A DNA stretch of 64,000 nt. Source: Chlamydiota bacterium. Lineage in GTDB: Bacteria; Auribacterota; Tritonobacteria; UBA1439. Below, piece after piece: positions 1 to 8,065 of this stretch. The notes beneath the pieces were generated by a model. It was not told the DNA's origin, did no database searches, and worked only from the letters and a program-made list of their open reading frames with translations. Numbering within the stretch: position 1 is the first letter of the stretch; every line of letters begins with the position of its first letter. The stretch covers positions 92,001 to 156,000 of the forward strand of contig JAAYCL010000037.1 in NCBI GenBank assembly GCA_012729785.1, read 5' to 3'. A program made the position numbers and the translations under genes.

Positions 1-1
1 G

Positions 2-1168
2 ATCGCGGCGCTGAACACCGCGACTGACGAGAACGAGTTCGCGACGGCGACCAACGTGCCGGTCACCGTCAGTGCGGGTAAACTGAGCCTCCGGCTGGGC
101 GGCAACAGCCAGGCGAACAGGATCAACTTCATCATCATTTCCGAGAGCAATCTCCCCGTGAGCACGACGGCCGCTTCCACCTCTTACAGCAGGAACCAGT
201 CGCAGGATTGGTGGTATTACCAGTCGTACAATTCTTCCACGGCGACTTACACGCCGCTCGTCAACACCTCCAACAACCGCTGGAGCGTCGACGGCGGAAC
301 GGGGGGCGCTTCGTACCCGCAGGTGTGGATCAACGGCGGATTCCCGGGCTTCAACGGCCTCTGGGCGGTGCGGACTTGGAAGGCGCCGCTTGACGCCACG
401 AACGGTCCGGTGAAGATCGAGGGGTGGGTAACAAAATCACTTGTGGACAACGGGGACGGTGTGCGTATCCTGTTGGTAAAAAACGGTGACATCGGTTCCC
501 CTCTCTACGAGCGAACCATCGCCTGGAATGACTCGGCCTACTATTCGTTCAACCTGAGCACATCGATCGTCGCAGGAGATGAGATCCATCTCATGCTCGA
601 TCCCTTAAGCAACGCCTTTTCTGACGCGTGTCAGTTGAACGCCATCGTCTACGACACCACAAGGGGCACCACGGAGAGCTTGAGCGGCAACTACAGCCGG
701 GATCAGGGTGGTGATATGCATATCACCTATGAATCCTACAACTCCTCCACGGGTGTCTACACGCAGCTCGTGAATACCTCCAACAATCGCTGGAGCGTTG
801 ACGGCGGAACGGGGGGCGCTTCGTACCCGCAGGTGTGGATCAACGGCGGATATCCGGGCTTCAATGGCCTGGATGCCGTGAGAACATGGCTCGCGCCGAC
901 GACGGGCACGGTGGACGTGACCGGAACGGTGACGAAGTCTCTTGTGACCGGCGGAGACGGCGTGATGGTGATGCTCGTCAAGGACGATGCCTATTCCTCG
1001 CCTCTCTGGCAGCAGACGATCGCGTGGAACGACGCATCGTATTACAATTTCAGCGTGTCGGACATCCCCGTGACGGCCGGGGTCACCAAACTGCACTTCC
1101 ACATCAACCCTATCAGCAACGCTACTTCTGACGCGACTCAGTTGGACGCCGTCATAAGTTACGATTGA
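2..1168 (+). CDS. C-terminal part of a secreted tandem-repeat protein (5' end outside window)
   Basis: The reading frame is open from base 2, so the gene begins before the window; GTG at 56 is only an internal candidate. About 389 residues are visible. The first 40 or so end in a beta-strand pattern (KLSLRLGG, RINFIII) typical of the last strands of a lectin-like beta-sandwich. Two copies of a domain of about 155 residues follow, with a period of exactly 170 codons, each containing NTSNNRWSVDGGTGG, YPQVWINGG, TKSLV..GDGV and TIAWND.. motifs. Asn, Ser, Thr, Tyr and Trp are rich and there is no membrane segment, as in exported carbohydrate-binding or adhesive modules. The family is not recognised by name. 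It ends at a strong terminator and is convergent with the next gene. Confidence 0.7.
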   Translation: MAALNTATDENEFATATNVPVTVSAGKLSLRLGGNSQANRINFIIISESNLPVSTTAASTSYSRNQSQDWWYYQSYNSSTATYTPLVNTSNNRWSVDGGTGGASYPQVWINGGFPGFNGLWAVRTWKAPLDATNGPVKIEGWVTKSLVDNGDGVRILLVKNGDIGSPLYERTIAWNDSAYYSFNLSTSIVAGDEIHLMLDPLSNAFSDACQLNAIVYDTTRGTTESLSGNYSRDQGGDMHITYESYNSSTGVYTQLVNTSNNRWSVDGGTGGASYPQVWINGGYPGFNGLDAVRTWLAPTTGTVDVTGTVTKSLVTGGDGVMVMLVKDDAYSSPLWQQTIAWNDASYYNFSVSDIPVTAGVTKLHFHINPISNATSDATQLDAVISYD

Positions 1169-1205
1169 GTTCGATTTCCGCCATCCCAACGGCGGAGAGA
1201 GCCGG

Positions 1206-1245
1206 AAAAAGACCCCCACGGGTATCCGTGGGGGTCTTCATTTTA
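1206..1245. terminator. Bidirectional rho-independent terminator
   Basis: A perfect 13-bp stem (1209-1221 with 1226-1238, core GACCCCCACGG) with a GTAT loop is flanked by A5 on the left and a TTTT run on the right. It therefore works as an intrinsic terminator in both directions. It lies between the convergent ends of the repeat-protein gene and the GT4 gene at 1266. Confidence 0.9.
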
Positions 1246-1265
1246 GATTCACGATAGCCGCGTGC

Positions 1266-2429
1266 TCAGATCATCCTTCTCCAGAATGAGACAAACCGGT
1301 CAGCCAGCACGCTCCACGAATAGTCACCTTCGGCCAATGTGCGCGCCCGGCGTCCCATCTCCTCCGCCGCTTCGGGTGCATCGAGAAGGGCAAGCGTCTT
1401 CTCGGCGAAATCCTCCTCGTCAGGCCGCGCGAGGAGGCCTATCGGGTGGGCCTCGAACAGCTTCTTCATCTCGCCGACCGCGCACGAAACCGTCGCCTTC
1501 CCCGCGGCCATATGCTCCCCTATCCTGTTGGGCCACCGCCCGCGATTGACCGCGGTATCGCTCATCGGGAGCAGAAGGATATCGGCGCAGGCGAGAGACT
1601 CCGCAATCCTGGCATACGGCTGAAATCCGGTCCAGAGTATGCGGTCGTCCACCCCCAGCCCCCGGGCCAGCTCCCTGTGCCAACCCTCGTCGGGCCCGAT
1701 GAAGAGCAGGCGGCAATCCTCCATCCGTCTGAACACCCGCGCCATCCCGCGCATCAGCAGTTCCGCGTCGAGCAGGTTCGCCGAGATGTAACCCGCGATT
1801 CTGATGCCGCGGGGGATACCGAGCGAATCCCTCGCCGCGTCCCTCGGCAACGGCGAGATCCTCTCCACATCGGCGCCCGAGTGGAGCAGGAGCACCCTTT
1901 CCGCCGGTATCCCGATCGATCCGGCCCTGTCCCTGAGGGCCTGGCTGATGACGGTCACCCCGGCGCTGATCCTTTTCATCCCCGTCTCGAGGCGCCGCTC
2001 GGCGGCGAACTGGAACGGGAAGTTCCGGGCATCGTCGAGCAGCCCGCCGCCGCACCACCAGTCCGCCCAGTCGGAGAAAAGCGGCGCGCCCCTCAGGTAT
2101 CTTTGAACGAGAGCCGGGACGGAGACGTTCGGCCGGTGGTCGAAGGCATACACGAGGTCGAATCGCGGCGCGGCGCAGCGAGAGAGGCGGGCCAGGATAT
2201 CCAGGACGCCCCACCCCCCGCTCTGGTAATACCCGCCCAGCGCACACGGCGTTCGGATGATCCGGAGGCGCCCCTCATCCGCGCGCACAGTCCGGTACCG
2301 CGACTCCGCGGATACGGTCACCAGGTCGACCGAGTGCCCCCGGGCGGCGAGCTGGCGGCCCAGGTTATAACACCTGAGGAACGTCCCCTGTCCGTACCGG
2401 TTGTGATTGAGGAAAAGAAGCCGCGCCAC
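1266..2429 (-). CDS. Glycosyltransferase family 4 protein
   Basis: A 387-residue GT-B protein. The N-terminus is a Rossmann start (RLLFLNHNRYGQGTFLRCYNLGRQL) followed by a GHSVDLVTV strand. The C-terminal donor-binding half has the usual order: GFQPYARIAESLACADILLLP, then an acidic/basic loop (RWPNRIGEHMAAGKATVS) where the E-x7-E motif of GT4 enzymes sits, here in a variant form. GTG start with a GGGGAGG ribosome site immediately upstream. It is last in a minus-strand run GT2-GT2-sulfatase-GT4 (gap 10 bp) that stops at the terminator. Inferred role: transfer of a nucleotide-activated sugar to a surface glycan precursor at the cytoplasmic face; donor and acceptor unknown. Confidence 0.85.
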   Translation of the reverse strand: MARLLFLNHNRYGQGTFLRCYNLGRQLAARGHSVDLVTVSAESRYRTVRADEGRLRIIRTPCALGGYYQSGGWGVLDILARLSRCAAPRFDLVYAFDHRPNVSVPALVQRYLRGAPLFSDWADWWCGGGLLDDARNFPFQFAAERRLETGMKRISAGVTVISQALRDRAGSIGIPAERVLLLHSGADVERISPLPRDAARDSLGIPRGIRIAGYISANLLDAELLMRGMARVFRRMEDCRLLFIGPDEGWHRELARGLGVDDRILWTGFQPYARIAESLACADILLLPMSDTAVNRGRWPNRIGEHMAAGKATVSCAVGEMKKLFEAHPIGLLARPDEEDFAEKTLALLDAPEAAEEMGRRARTLAEGDYSWSVLADRFVSFWRRMI

Positions 2430-2439
2430 AACACCTCCC

Positions 2440-3792
2440 CTACTGTATATAGCCGAGCGACTTCAGGCCGGCGCGTGTCTTAGCGTCGATCTCCACCTGC
2501 TGGGGGATGATCCCCAAACGGCTGTTCTTCGCTTTCATCTCCTCCATCCATCGGGCCGCCATCCGGCGATACCTGTCGGCCAGATCGGGCCGCTCGGCGA
2601 GGATATCAACGGTCTCCTGAGGATCCAAGACAAGATCGTGAAGGGATTCCGTGAAGCCCGGATGAGCCGGAAAGACGTACTTGCAGGTCTCATCCCGTAT
2701 GGATTTCTGATAGATGTAATACTCACTGAACGCCGCCTGCCTCACCGAAGTTCCTTTTCTGATCAAGGGGAGAAGATTCACCCCGCACAACAACTCGGAG
2801 TCATATTCGATCCCCGCGAACGCGCAAAGGGTGGGATACAGATCTATCAGCGCGGCGACCCGGGAGGCCCTTTTGGGAACGGCCTCCCCGCCGGGCATGC
2901 GGATGATCATAGGGACATGGATCATCAGGTCGTAGAGCCGTCCCGGATGGCCCAGGCGCCCAAAATCCATGAACTCCTCGCCGTGATCCGCCAGGATCAC
3001 CACGACGGCATTGCGGAGCTTTCCCCTTCGCTCGAGCTCGTCGAAGAGATTCTTGAGGCACGCGTCCGTGTAGTTGATCCCCCCGTCGTAGCGATCGACG
3101 ATATACTGAACATCCTCCGGGGAGAGTTCCTGTTCCGGCTTCCCGTCGATGTAGTAGTACGGCCCAGTCCGCGCGGTATAGAGGGTGTCGTAGGGGGGAG
3201 GGGGGTCGTACGGGTAGTGGATGCTCATGTAGTGCAGGTAGAGGAAAAACGGCTTCTCGCCCGCCCGCGAGAGAAGGCGGAGCGCCTCCGCGTTCATCGC
3301 GGGCGGCGGAAGCAGCGTCGTATGGGTGAACGAATCGAACCCCTGCGTGAAGCCGAACTCCCTGCCGATATGCGTGTTCGCGCTGACGCCGATCGTGGCG
3401 TAGCCGCGGTCCCTGAACGCCTCGGCCAGGGTGCGCACGGATCCGGGCAACACGTCGCCGATCGCGCCCTCCGTGGTGTGCCAAAGCGCGGTGTGCATCG
3501 TCGGGTATAGGGAGCTGAACAGGCTCGCGATGGAGGCCTTGGTCGAGGGGGCCTGCGAGATGGCACAGTCGAAAACGACCCCCTCCCCGGCGACGCTGTC
3601 GATGAACGGGGTGGTATTCCGATGGTAGCCGTAGCAGCCCACGTGATCGCGGCGCAGGGCGTCGAGGAGGATGATGATGACATCCGGGGGCGAGGGCCAC
3701 AGGCGCCATAGTACAAGGGCGAGAAGGCAGCCCGCCGTCCACAGTCCCGCCGCGGCGACGAGGAACGATTTCCTTTTCAGGGCTATGCGCAT
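2440..3792 (-). CDS. Membrane-anchored sulfatase-like hydrolase (alkaline phosphatase superfamily)
   Basis: 450 residues when started at ATG 3792, which has AGGAAGG upstream and avoids overlap with the preceding gene; the frame stays open further upstream. An N-terminal transmembrane anchor covers roughly residues 9-32. The catalytic domain shows LLDALRRDHVGCYGY (first metal Asp, D44), the nucleophile loop QAPSTKASIASLF (T84) and ILADHGEE (metal His/Asp). True type I sulfatases carry CxPSR for formylglycine; here Thr/Ser stands in that place, as in phosphotransferases and many uncharacterised envelope members. So this is a phospho- or sulfo-ester hydrolase or a phospho-substituent transferase acting outside the membrane. 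It sits inside a glycosyltransferase operon, suggesting glycan decoration. Confidence 0.85.
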   Translation of the reverse strand: MRIALKRKSFLVAAAGLWTAGCLLALVLWRLWPSPPDVIIILLDALRRDHVGCYGYHRNTTPFIDSVAGEGVVFDCAISQAPSTKASIASLFSSLYPTMHTALWHTTEGAIGDVLPGSVRTLAEAFRDRGYATIGVSANTHIGREFGFTQGFDSFTHTTLLPPPAMNAEALRLLSRAGEKPFFLYLHYMSIHYPYDPPPPYDTLYTARTGPYYYIDGKPEQELSPEDVQYIVDRYDGGINYTDACLKNLFDELERRGKLRNAVVVILADHGEEFMDFGRLGHPGRLYDLMIHVPMIIRMPGGEAVPKRASRVAALIDLYPTLCAFAGIEYDSELLCGVNLLPLIRKGTSVRQAAFSEYYIYQKSIRDETCKYVFPAHPGFTESLHDLVLDPQETVDILAERPDLADRYRRMAARWMEEMKAKNSRLGIIPQQVEIDAKTRAGLKSLGYIQ

Positions 3793-3802
3793 TGCATCCT
3801 TC

Positions 3803-4771
3803 CTAACGAGCGAGATACATCCTGTAGAGCAACCCGAACCTGAGGCCGACGTTCCAGGAGGCAAGCCGCACCGCGTCAAGGAGCGGATTGTAGCGCTCCC
3901 CTCCCCTGTTTCCCCGGCGCGCGACACCGCGGATGAATGCCCCGAGGCCGCGTCCGATCTCCGCGGCTTCCCGGCACAACCCGTTCGTCAGGCGCGGATG
4001 GAACTGCTCGGCATAGGTCGACACGAGCCACGCCTCGCCCCATCCGTACCTGGCGAATTGCCTCACGAAAGGCAGCCATTTCGTGCGGTGCTTGTGGAAC
4101 ACGACGGCGTCCCCGTTGTAGCGGACCCTCCAGTCCGTCCTCGTGAGCATCCGGATGAGCATCTCCGAATCGCCGCCGGAGACGCTCTTCTCATCGAAGA
4201 GGCCGATGCGCCGGAACACCTCGCGTCTGAAGGCGAGATTCGCCGTCATCGCGCGTGGAAGCGGCGTATAGGCGAGAAGATCCTTCTGCGACATCTGCCC
4301 GCTGTCGGCGAGGTACCGATCGATCGCCGTCTCCCGCGCGTACGGCACGATCTCCCCCGCGAAACACCCGATGGATCCGTCGTCGGACCCGCGCACGAGG
4401 TCCCGGAGCCACCCCTTCGTCGGGACGCAATCGGCATCCGTGAACGCGAGGATCTCCCCATCCGCGCGGCGTATACCCGCATTGCGTGCCGCGTAGGAAT
4501 TCCGCGCGCGGCCGTCCGTCAACACCGACACGGGAAAGCGCCGGGCAACCTCACCTGTCGCGTCCCGGGAACCGTTGTCCACCACGATAATCTCGACCTT
4601 CCCCTCGGGATAGTCGAGGTCGAGAAGGGCCGTGATGCAGTCCCCTATCTGCCGTGCGGCGTTGCGCGCGGGAACGATCACCGAAACCGCAGGGTATCCA
4701 GCATCAGTGCGTCCAACTGCGCGGGGGGATGTTGCGCACAAACGACCGCCCGATATCTCTTGTGCGCTCAT
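3803..4771 (-). CDS. Glycosyltransferase family 2 protein
   Basis: 322 residues from ATG 4771, chosen over an upstream in-frame ATG at 4807 because GGAGG lies 5 bases before it. The GT-A fold begins with VSVIVPARNAARQIGDC and IIVVDNGSRDATGEVA (nucleotide site). Next comes the DxD-equivalent FTDADCVPTKGWL, then GLFDEKSVSGGDSEMLIRM (acceptor/catalytic ED-like region) and VVFHKHRTKW. The C-terminal third is basic and amphipathic, as in enzymes that lie on the inner membrane. Upstream is a paralogous GT2 (gap 60 bp), downstream the sulfatase (10 bp). Likely transfers one sugar onto a lipid-linked or polymer glycan; specificity cannot be read from the sequence. Confidence 0.87.
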   Translation of the reverse strand: MSAQEISGGRLCATSPRAVGRTDAGYPAVSVIVPARNAARQIGDCITALLDLDYPEGKVEIIVVDNGSRDATGEVARRFPVSVLTDGRARNSYAARNAGIRRADGEILAFTDADCVPTKGWLRDLVRGSDDGSIGCFAGEIVPYARETAIDRYLADSGQMSQKDLLAYTPLPRAMTANLAFRREVFRRIGLFDEKSVSGGDSEMLIRMLTRTDWRVRYNGDAVVFHKHRTKWLPFVRQFARYGWGEAWLVSTYAEQFHPRLTNGLCREAAEIGRGLGAFIRGVARRGNRGGERYNPLLDAVRLASWNVGLRFGLLYRMYLAR

Positions 4772-4831
4772 CGCCGCCTCCGGAAATCGCCCACGCAAAG
4801 GGGCCACTCCGCCCCCCTGCGCCGCACCTGC

Positions 4832-5740
4832 CTATCCTGAAAACCACGCCGCGACCCTGCCGCAACAGTCACCGAGTTGTCGAAGGACGCGGTAGTACCC
4901 GTACCTCCTCTCCCTGCGGTCCCGGAAGGAGAGCACGTTCCACGCGCCGTGTCCGAACGCGCGCAAGATCGCCTGCACATCGCCGACGCCGAGCCCTGCA
5001 ATCGTCGGCGGCATCGCCTGGATGCGGCGACTGTGCTTGCGTACGGTCATCGACCACCCGCGGCCATACCGGTAGTACGACCGGAAGAGCTGTCCGGGGC
5101 CGGAGCGGTGCCGGTGCTCGACCCTGGCTCCGGGCAGATACCGCATCGCGTACCCCGCCCAGTGCACGCGCCACCCGAAGTCGATATCCTCCCCGCCCGC
5201 CCAGGTGAACTTTTCATCGAACCATCCCACCGCATCGAACACCTCCCTCCGGAAGAGGGCGTTGGCGGTATTGATGTAGGGATACGGCACGGCGTTCCCC
5301 TCGATCGCATTCTCCTGGGATTTTGCGGTGAATTCGTTGCAGTACGCCTCAAAATCATTCGTGGCCGGAGGCGCGGCGATCATCCCCCCCGCACACGCCA
5401 CCCCCGGGAGCATACCGCCGACAAACTCCGAAAGCCACGCGCGATCGGCAATGCAGTCCGAATCGATGAACGCGATAAGCTCCCCTGCCGCCGCGCGCAC
5501 CCCCGCATTCCTCGCAGCCGCGGCTCCCCTTTTCGGTTGGCAGAGGCACCGAACCGGATAACGGGAGACGATCTCCCGGCTTGCATCCGTCGACCCGTTG
5601 TCCACGATAATGAGATCTGCGCCATCGAAGGGGCGAGCGGCGGCGAGAACGGATTCGATGCACGGTCCGATCGTGCGTGCCGAGTTGAATACCGGCACCA
5701 CCACGGAAAGTATCGGCCGCCCCACGGTTGATTCTCCCAT
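4832..5740 (-). CDS. Glycosyltransferase family 2 protein
   Basis: 302 residues from ATG 5740 with GGGGAT 7-8 bases upstream; an in-frame TTG at 5770 would add ten residues with no clear site. Motifs in order: LSVVVPVFNSARTIGPC, DLIIVDNGSTDASREIV, FIDSDCIADRAWL (DxD position), WFDEKFTWAGGEDIDFGWRV (the GEDxDF acceptor signature) and RVEHRHRSGPGQLFRSYYRYGRG. It is a close relative in layout of the next downstream GT2, with which it forms a pair probably derived by duplication. It is the first gene of the minus-strand operon running to 1266; a promoter candidate lies at 5804-5831. Confidence 0.87.
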   Translation of the reverse strand: MGESTVGRPILSVVVPVFNSARTIGPCIESVLAAARPFDGADLIIVDNGSTDASREIVSRYPVRCLCQPKRGAAAARNAGVRAAAGELIAFIDSDCIADRAWLSEFVGGMLPGVACAGGMIAAPPATNDFEAYCNEFTAKSQENAIEGNAVPYPYINTANALFRREVFDAVGWFDEKFTWAGGEDIDFGWRVHWAGYAMRYLPGARVEHRHRSGPGQLFRSYYRYGRGWSMTVRKHSRRIQAMPPTIAGLGVGDVQAILRAFGHGAWNVLSFRDRRERRYGYYRVLRQLGDCCGRVAAWFSG

Positions 5741-5803
5741 CGTATCGATCCCCGGACATCGCGCGCGCAACTACCGCCTGCCGACAGACACACGCACGCA
5801 GCA

Positions 5804-5831
5804 ATAGTACCAGCGGCGTCATTTGGAGCAA
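5804..5831 (-). promoter_or_regulatory. Promoter candidate for the GT2-GT2-sulfatase-GT4 operon
   Basis: Read on the minus strand: TTGCTC (5831-5826), 16-bp spacer, TACTAT (5809-5804) preceded by TGg, giving an extended -10. The -35 lies inside the 3' end of the upstream methyltransferase gene. It precedes the ATG at 5740. Confidence 0.45.
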
Positions 5832-6628
5832 AGATAGAGATCCTCGTCTCTCAGCAGGCCGTATCGATGCGCGAGGCGGTCGCCGAATTCTTCGGCCCAA
5901 TTGTACACGCGAACCTTGAAACCGGCGGCCTCGAGCCGCTGTGCGTAATCCTTGCCGTACAGTCTCACGTGGTCGAATTGCCCGAATCTTCGTTCTCGTT
6001 CCTTGTGATCCGTAACAGTCCGGTCTTCAACCGTGGTTGCCAGTGTCCGCGCGATGGGGACCTGGAGTATGGCATTCCCGCCGGGTTTCAACACGCGATG
6101 CAGTTCGGCCATGGCTTTCCGGTCGTCATCGACGTGCTCAAGCACGTGATTGCATATGATGAAGTCAAACCAGTTATTCGGAAAATGTATGTCGGTGACA
6201 TCCATCCCGAGGACGTCGTCTTCCGGGTGTAAATCGGCGCACAGATACTCGATGCAGGCCCGACTCGAAATTAGTCCCCGGAGACAGGATTCGGGAGCTA
6301 TATGCAGCACTCTTCCGGGCACATCGAGGATGCGCGTTTTTTGATGCAGGAACAGATAGACGAGCCGTTCCCGCTCCTTTGACCCGCAGCGCGGACACTG
6401 GGCGTTCCGACGATACCCTCCCCCGACCACCCGCAACTCGCTCAGTACGGGAATATCCAATCCAGACGGGAAAAATTGGCCGAATATCCCCCGGCATATC
6501 GGGCATTCGTATTCATCGCCCCAACATCGCCACTCTGCGCAGACCCTCTTCAGTCTTGCCAGATAGTGTCTGGATCGAGAGACAACGCCGATTGATTGAA
6601 CATACTCACCCACGGGATGGATTTTCAT
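5819..6628 (-). CDS. SAM-dependent methyltransferase with N-terminal Zn-ribbon
   Basis: 269 residues. Residues 40-85 hold two CPxC pairs (ECPICRG... QCPRCGSKERER), a treble-clef/zinc-ribbon arrangement. A class I methyltransferase domain follows: the GRVLHIAPE glycine loop, CADLHPEDD, MDVTDIHFP, FDFIICNHVLEHVDDD and LKPGGNAILQVPI. Such proteins are common in glycan and lipid clusters, but the methyl acceptor is unknown. The ATG lies only 8 bases after a TATACT box with no Shine-Dalgarno, so the message is probably almost leaderless. The gene stands alone between the GT2 operon and a radical SAM gene. Confidence 0.85.
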   Translation of the reverse strand: MKIHPVGEYVQSIGVVSRSRHYLARLKRVCAEWRCWGDEYECPICRGIFGQFFPSGLDIPVLSELRVVGGGYRRNAQCPRCGSKERERLVYLFLHQKTRILDVPGRVLHIAPESCLRGLISSRACIEYLCADLHPEDDVLGMDVTDIHFPNNWFDFIICNHVLEHVDDDRKAMAELHRVLKPGGNAILQVPIARTLATTVEDRTVTDHKERERRFGQFDHVRLYGKDYAQRLEAAGFKVRVYNWAEEFGDRLAHRYGLLRDEDLYLCSK

Positions 6629-6636
6629 TTTTTATC

Positions 6637-6665
6637 AGTATAACGCAAGCGCATCCGCATCGCCA
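6637..6665 (-). promoter_or_regulatory. Promoter for the Zn-ribbon methyltransferase
   Basis: On the minus strand a TATACT box occupies 6642-6637, with a weak TGGCGA 17 bases upstream. Only eight bases (GATAAAAA) separate the box from the ATG at 6628, so transcription should start within about two bases of the start codon. Confidence 0.5.
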
Positions 6666-6724
6666 GTGGGTGGAACCGGCGGCACGTTTGGGGCAGAATT
6701 CCCATCCCATGCGAGCGTAAGAAC

Positions 6725-7855
6725 TCACCCGGCCGCCGGAGGCGGATGAGACGGACGGACGAGCCTACGCATCCTCTGCAGGAGCCCTTTGGAGAATGCG
6801 ATGCGCTCGATGATCTCAGGGGGAAGCGGGCGTCGACCTCGCACGCCGACCAATCCCATTCTTTCCGCGGGGGGGATTTTCGAGAGAACGGAGTAGCGCG
6901 GGCACGCGATGCACGGGATGTCGCCGGGCGCATCCGCGCGGCCCAGCAGGGCCCGTTTCAGATGCCGGTACCCTGGATCCTCCACACACCGGGCAAGGCC
7001 CCTGTCAAATACGTTCCCGAAATCCTTCCATAGATTCACGCAGCACCCAAGAAGGCGGCCATCCCAGTTAATCTGCGGGGAGAACCATACGAGGGAACAG
7101 GGACCGGATGCCTGCCGGAGGCGCGCGCGGACGTCCCCACTTCCCGCCCCCTCCCCCGCACCCAGTCCCGTTTCGCGCGCCACATAGTCGCGGTCGCGTA
7201 GAGGGGAGAACGAAGAATCCCAGTTTGTCTTGGGGATGAAGTGCATGCCCAGTTCCCCGGCCATGCGCCGCGCCGCGGGGATCTCGTGCTCATTGTGGCC
7301 GAAGACGACGAACTGCCAGTGGAGATGCGGTGTCTCGGACCGGTACCGCTTCTTGAAATAGTTCAACCGCTCGAGATTGTCTATCACGCGCCTGAAATCG
7401 CCCCCCCTCCTGTAGAGCCCGTACGTCTCGGGAGACGCCCCGTCTATCGACACCGTCATCCCCTGGAACCCGAAACGGACCAGCGTTTCCAGCATCTCCT
7501 CGCTCACGGTGTTCAGGTTCACCCCATTCCACGCGGTGAGCGAAACCCCCCTTTCCCGTGCGTAGCGGGTGATGGCGGCGAGGTGCGGATTGAGAAAGAT
7601 CTCCCCGTAGTTGGATAGTTCGATTGTGCGTATGGCGCGGTGCGCATCGACGAATCTCTTGAAGTTCTCGAACGACAGGAATCCGCGCCCGAGGAATCCC
7701 ATCTGGTCCTGGCTTTGGGGGCAGACCGAGCACCTGAGCTGGCAGACGGTGGAGGCGTCGATATTCACGCTCGTGCCGAGGATGCCGTACCGGAGATAGG
7801 CAACGGCGAGATCCCTCGTCCCTCGCACCGCTGTCCGCCATGGAGGATCGGCCAT
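6725..7855 (-). CDS. Radical SAM protein with SPASM-type C-terminus
   Basis: 376 residues. The AdoMet [4Fe-4S] motif CQLRCSVC lies near residue 38 in the strand-loop of a partial TIM barrel (NIDASTVCQLRC, TIELSNYGEIFLNP, MTVSIDGASPETYG). The C-terminal quarter has further cysteines (GPCSLVW, LLGCCVNLW, IPCIACP) that fit a SPASM/twitch auxiliary cluster domain. Start at ATG 7855 with a near-perfect GAGGTGATCC site. SPASM radical SAM enzymes modify peptides, sugars or nucleosides by hydrogen abstraction; the substrate here is unknown, and the glycan setting suggests a sugar or lipid carrier. A TTGACA-N17-TACAGT promoter lies at 7988-8016. Confidence 0.87.
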   Translation of the reverse strand: MADPPWRTAVRGTRDLAVAYLRYGILGTSVNIDASTVCQLRCSVCPQSQDQMGFLGRGFLSFENFKRFVDAHRAIRTIELSNYGEIFLNPHLAAITRYARERGVSLTAWNGVNLNTVSEEMLETLVRFGFQGMTVSIDGASPETYGLYRRGGDFRRVIDNLERLNYFKKRYRSETPHLHWQFVVFGHNEHEIPAARRMAGELGMHFIPKTNWDSSFSPLRDRDYVARETGLGAGEGAGSGDVRARLRQASGPCSLVWFSPQINWDGRLLGCCVNLWKDFGNVFDRGLARCVEDPGYRHLKRALLGRADAPGDIPCIACPRYSVLSKIPPAERMGLVGVRGRRPLPPEIIERIAFSKGLLQRMRRLVRPSHPPPAAG

Positions 7856-7987
7856 GGATCACCTCGCCCCGAAAGAATCGTTTCCGCCATCGCGCTGCAC
7901 CGAGCGCCGAGACGGTTTTGGGGAGCGCCGCGCGCGGTATTTTCGCCGGCAAAAAGGGATGCCCCGCTCCGCAGGTTACGATCGGTC

Positions 7988-8016
7988 ACTGTAGCGTTGC
8001 GGGCGGATGCTGTCAA
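7988..8016 (-). promoter_or_regulatory. Promoter for the radical SAM gene at 6725
   Basis: Minus strand: consensus TTGACA (8016-8011), exactly 17 bp, TACAGT (7993-7988). The leader to ATG 7855 would be about 125 bases. It sits back to back with the plus-strand promoter at 8022. Confidence 0.65.
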
Positions 8017-8021
8017 ACGTT

Positions 8022-8050
8022 TTGTTCCGCCGCCGGTGCCGTGGTATACT
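8022..8050 (+). promoter_or_regulatory. Promoter for the GT2-GT4-GT2-methyltransferase run
   Basis: TTGTTC (8022-8027), 17 bp, TATACT (8045-8050), followed 15 bases later by ATG 8066. The same two hexamers with the same spacing recur at 44591-44619. Only 5 bp separate it from the divergent promoter. Confidence 0.65.
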
Positions 8051-8065
8051 TTGCCCGGAGTGCCT

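Noticed and set aside
3793-3927. N-terminal extension of the sulfatase-like protein
   Set aside because: It overlaps the upstream GT2 gene; ATG 3792 has a good ribosome site and begins the membrane anchor.
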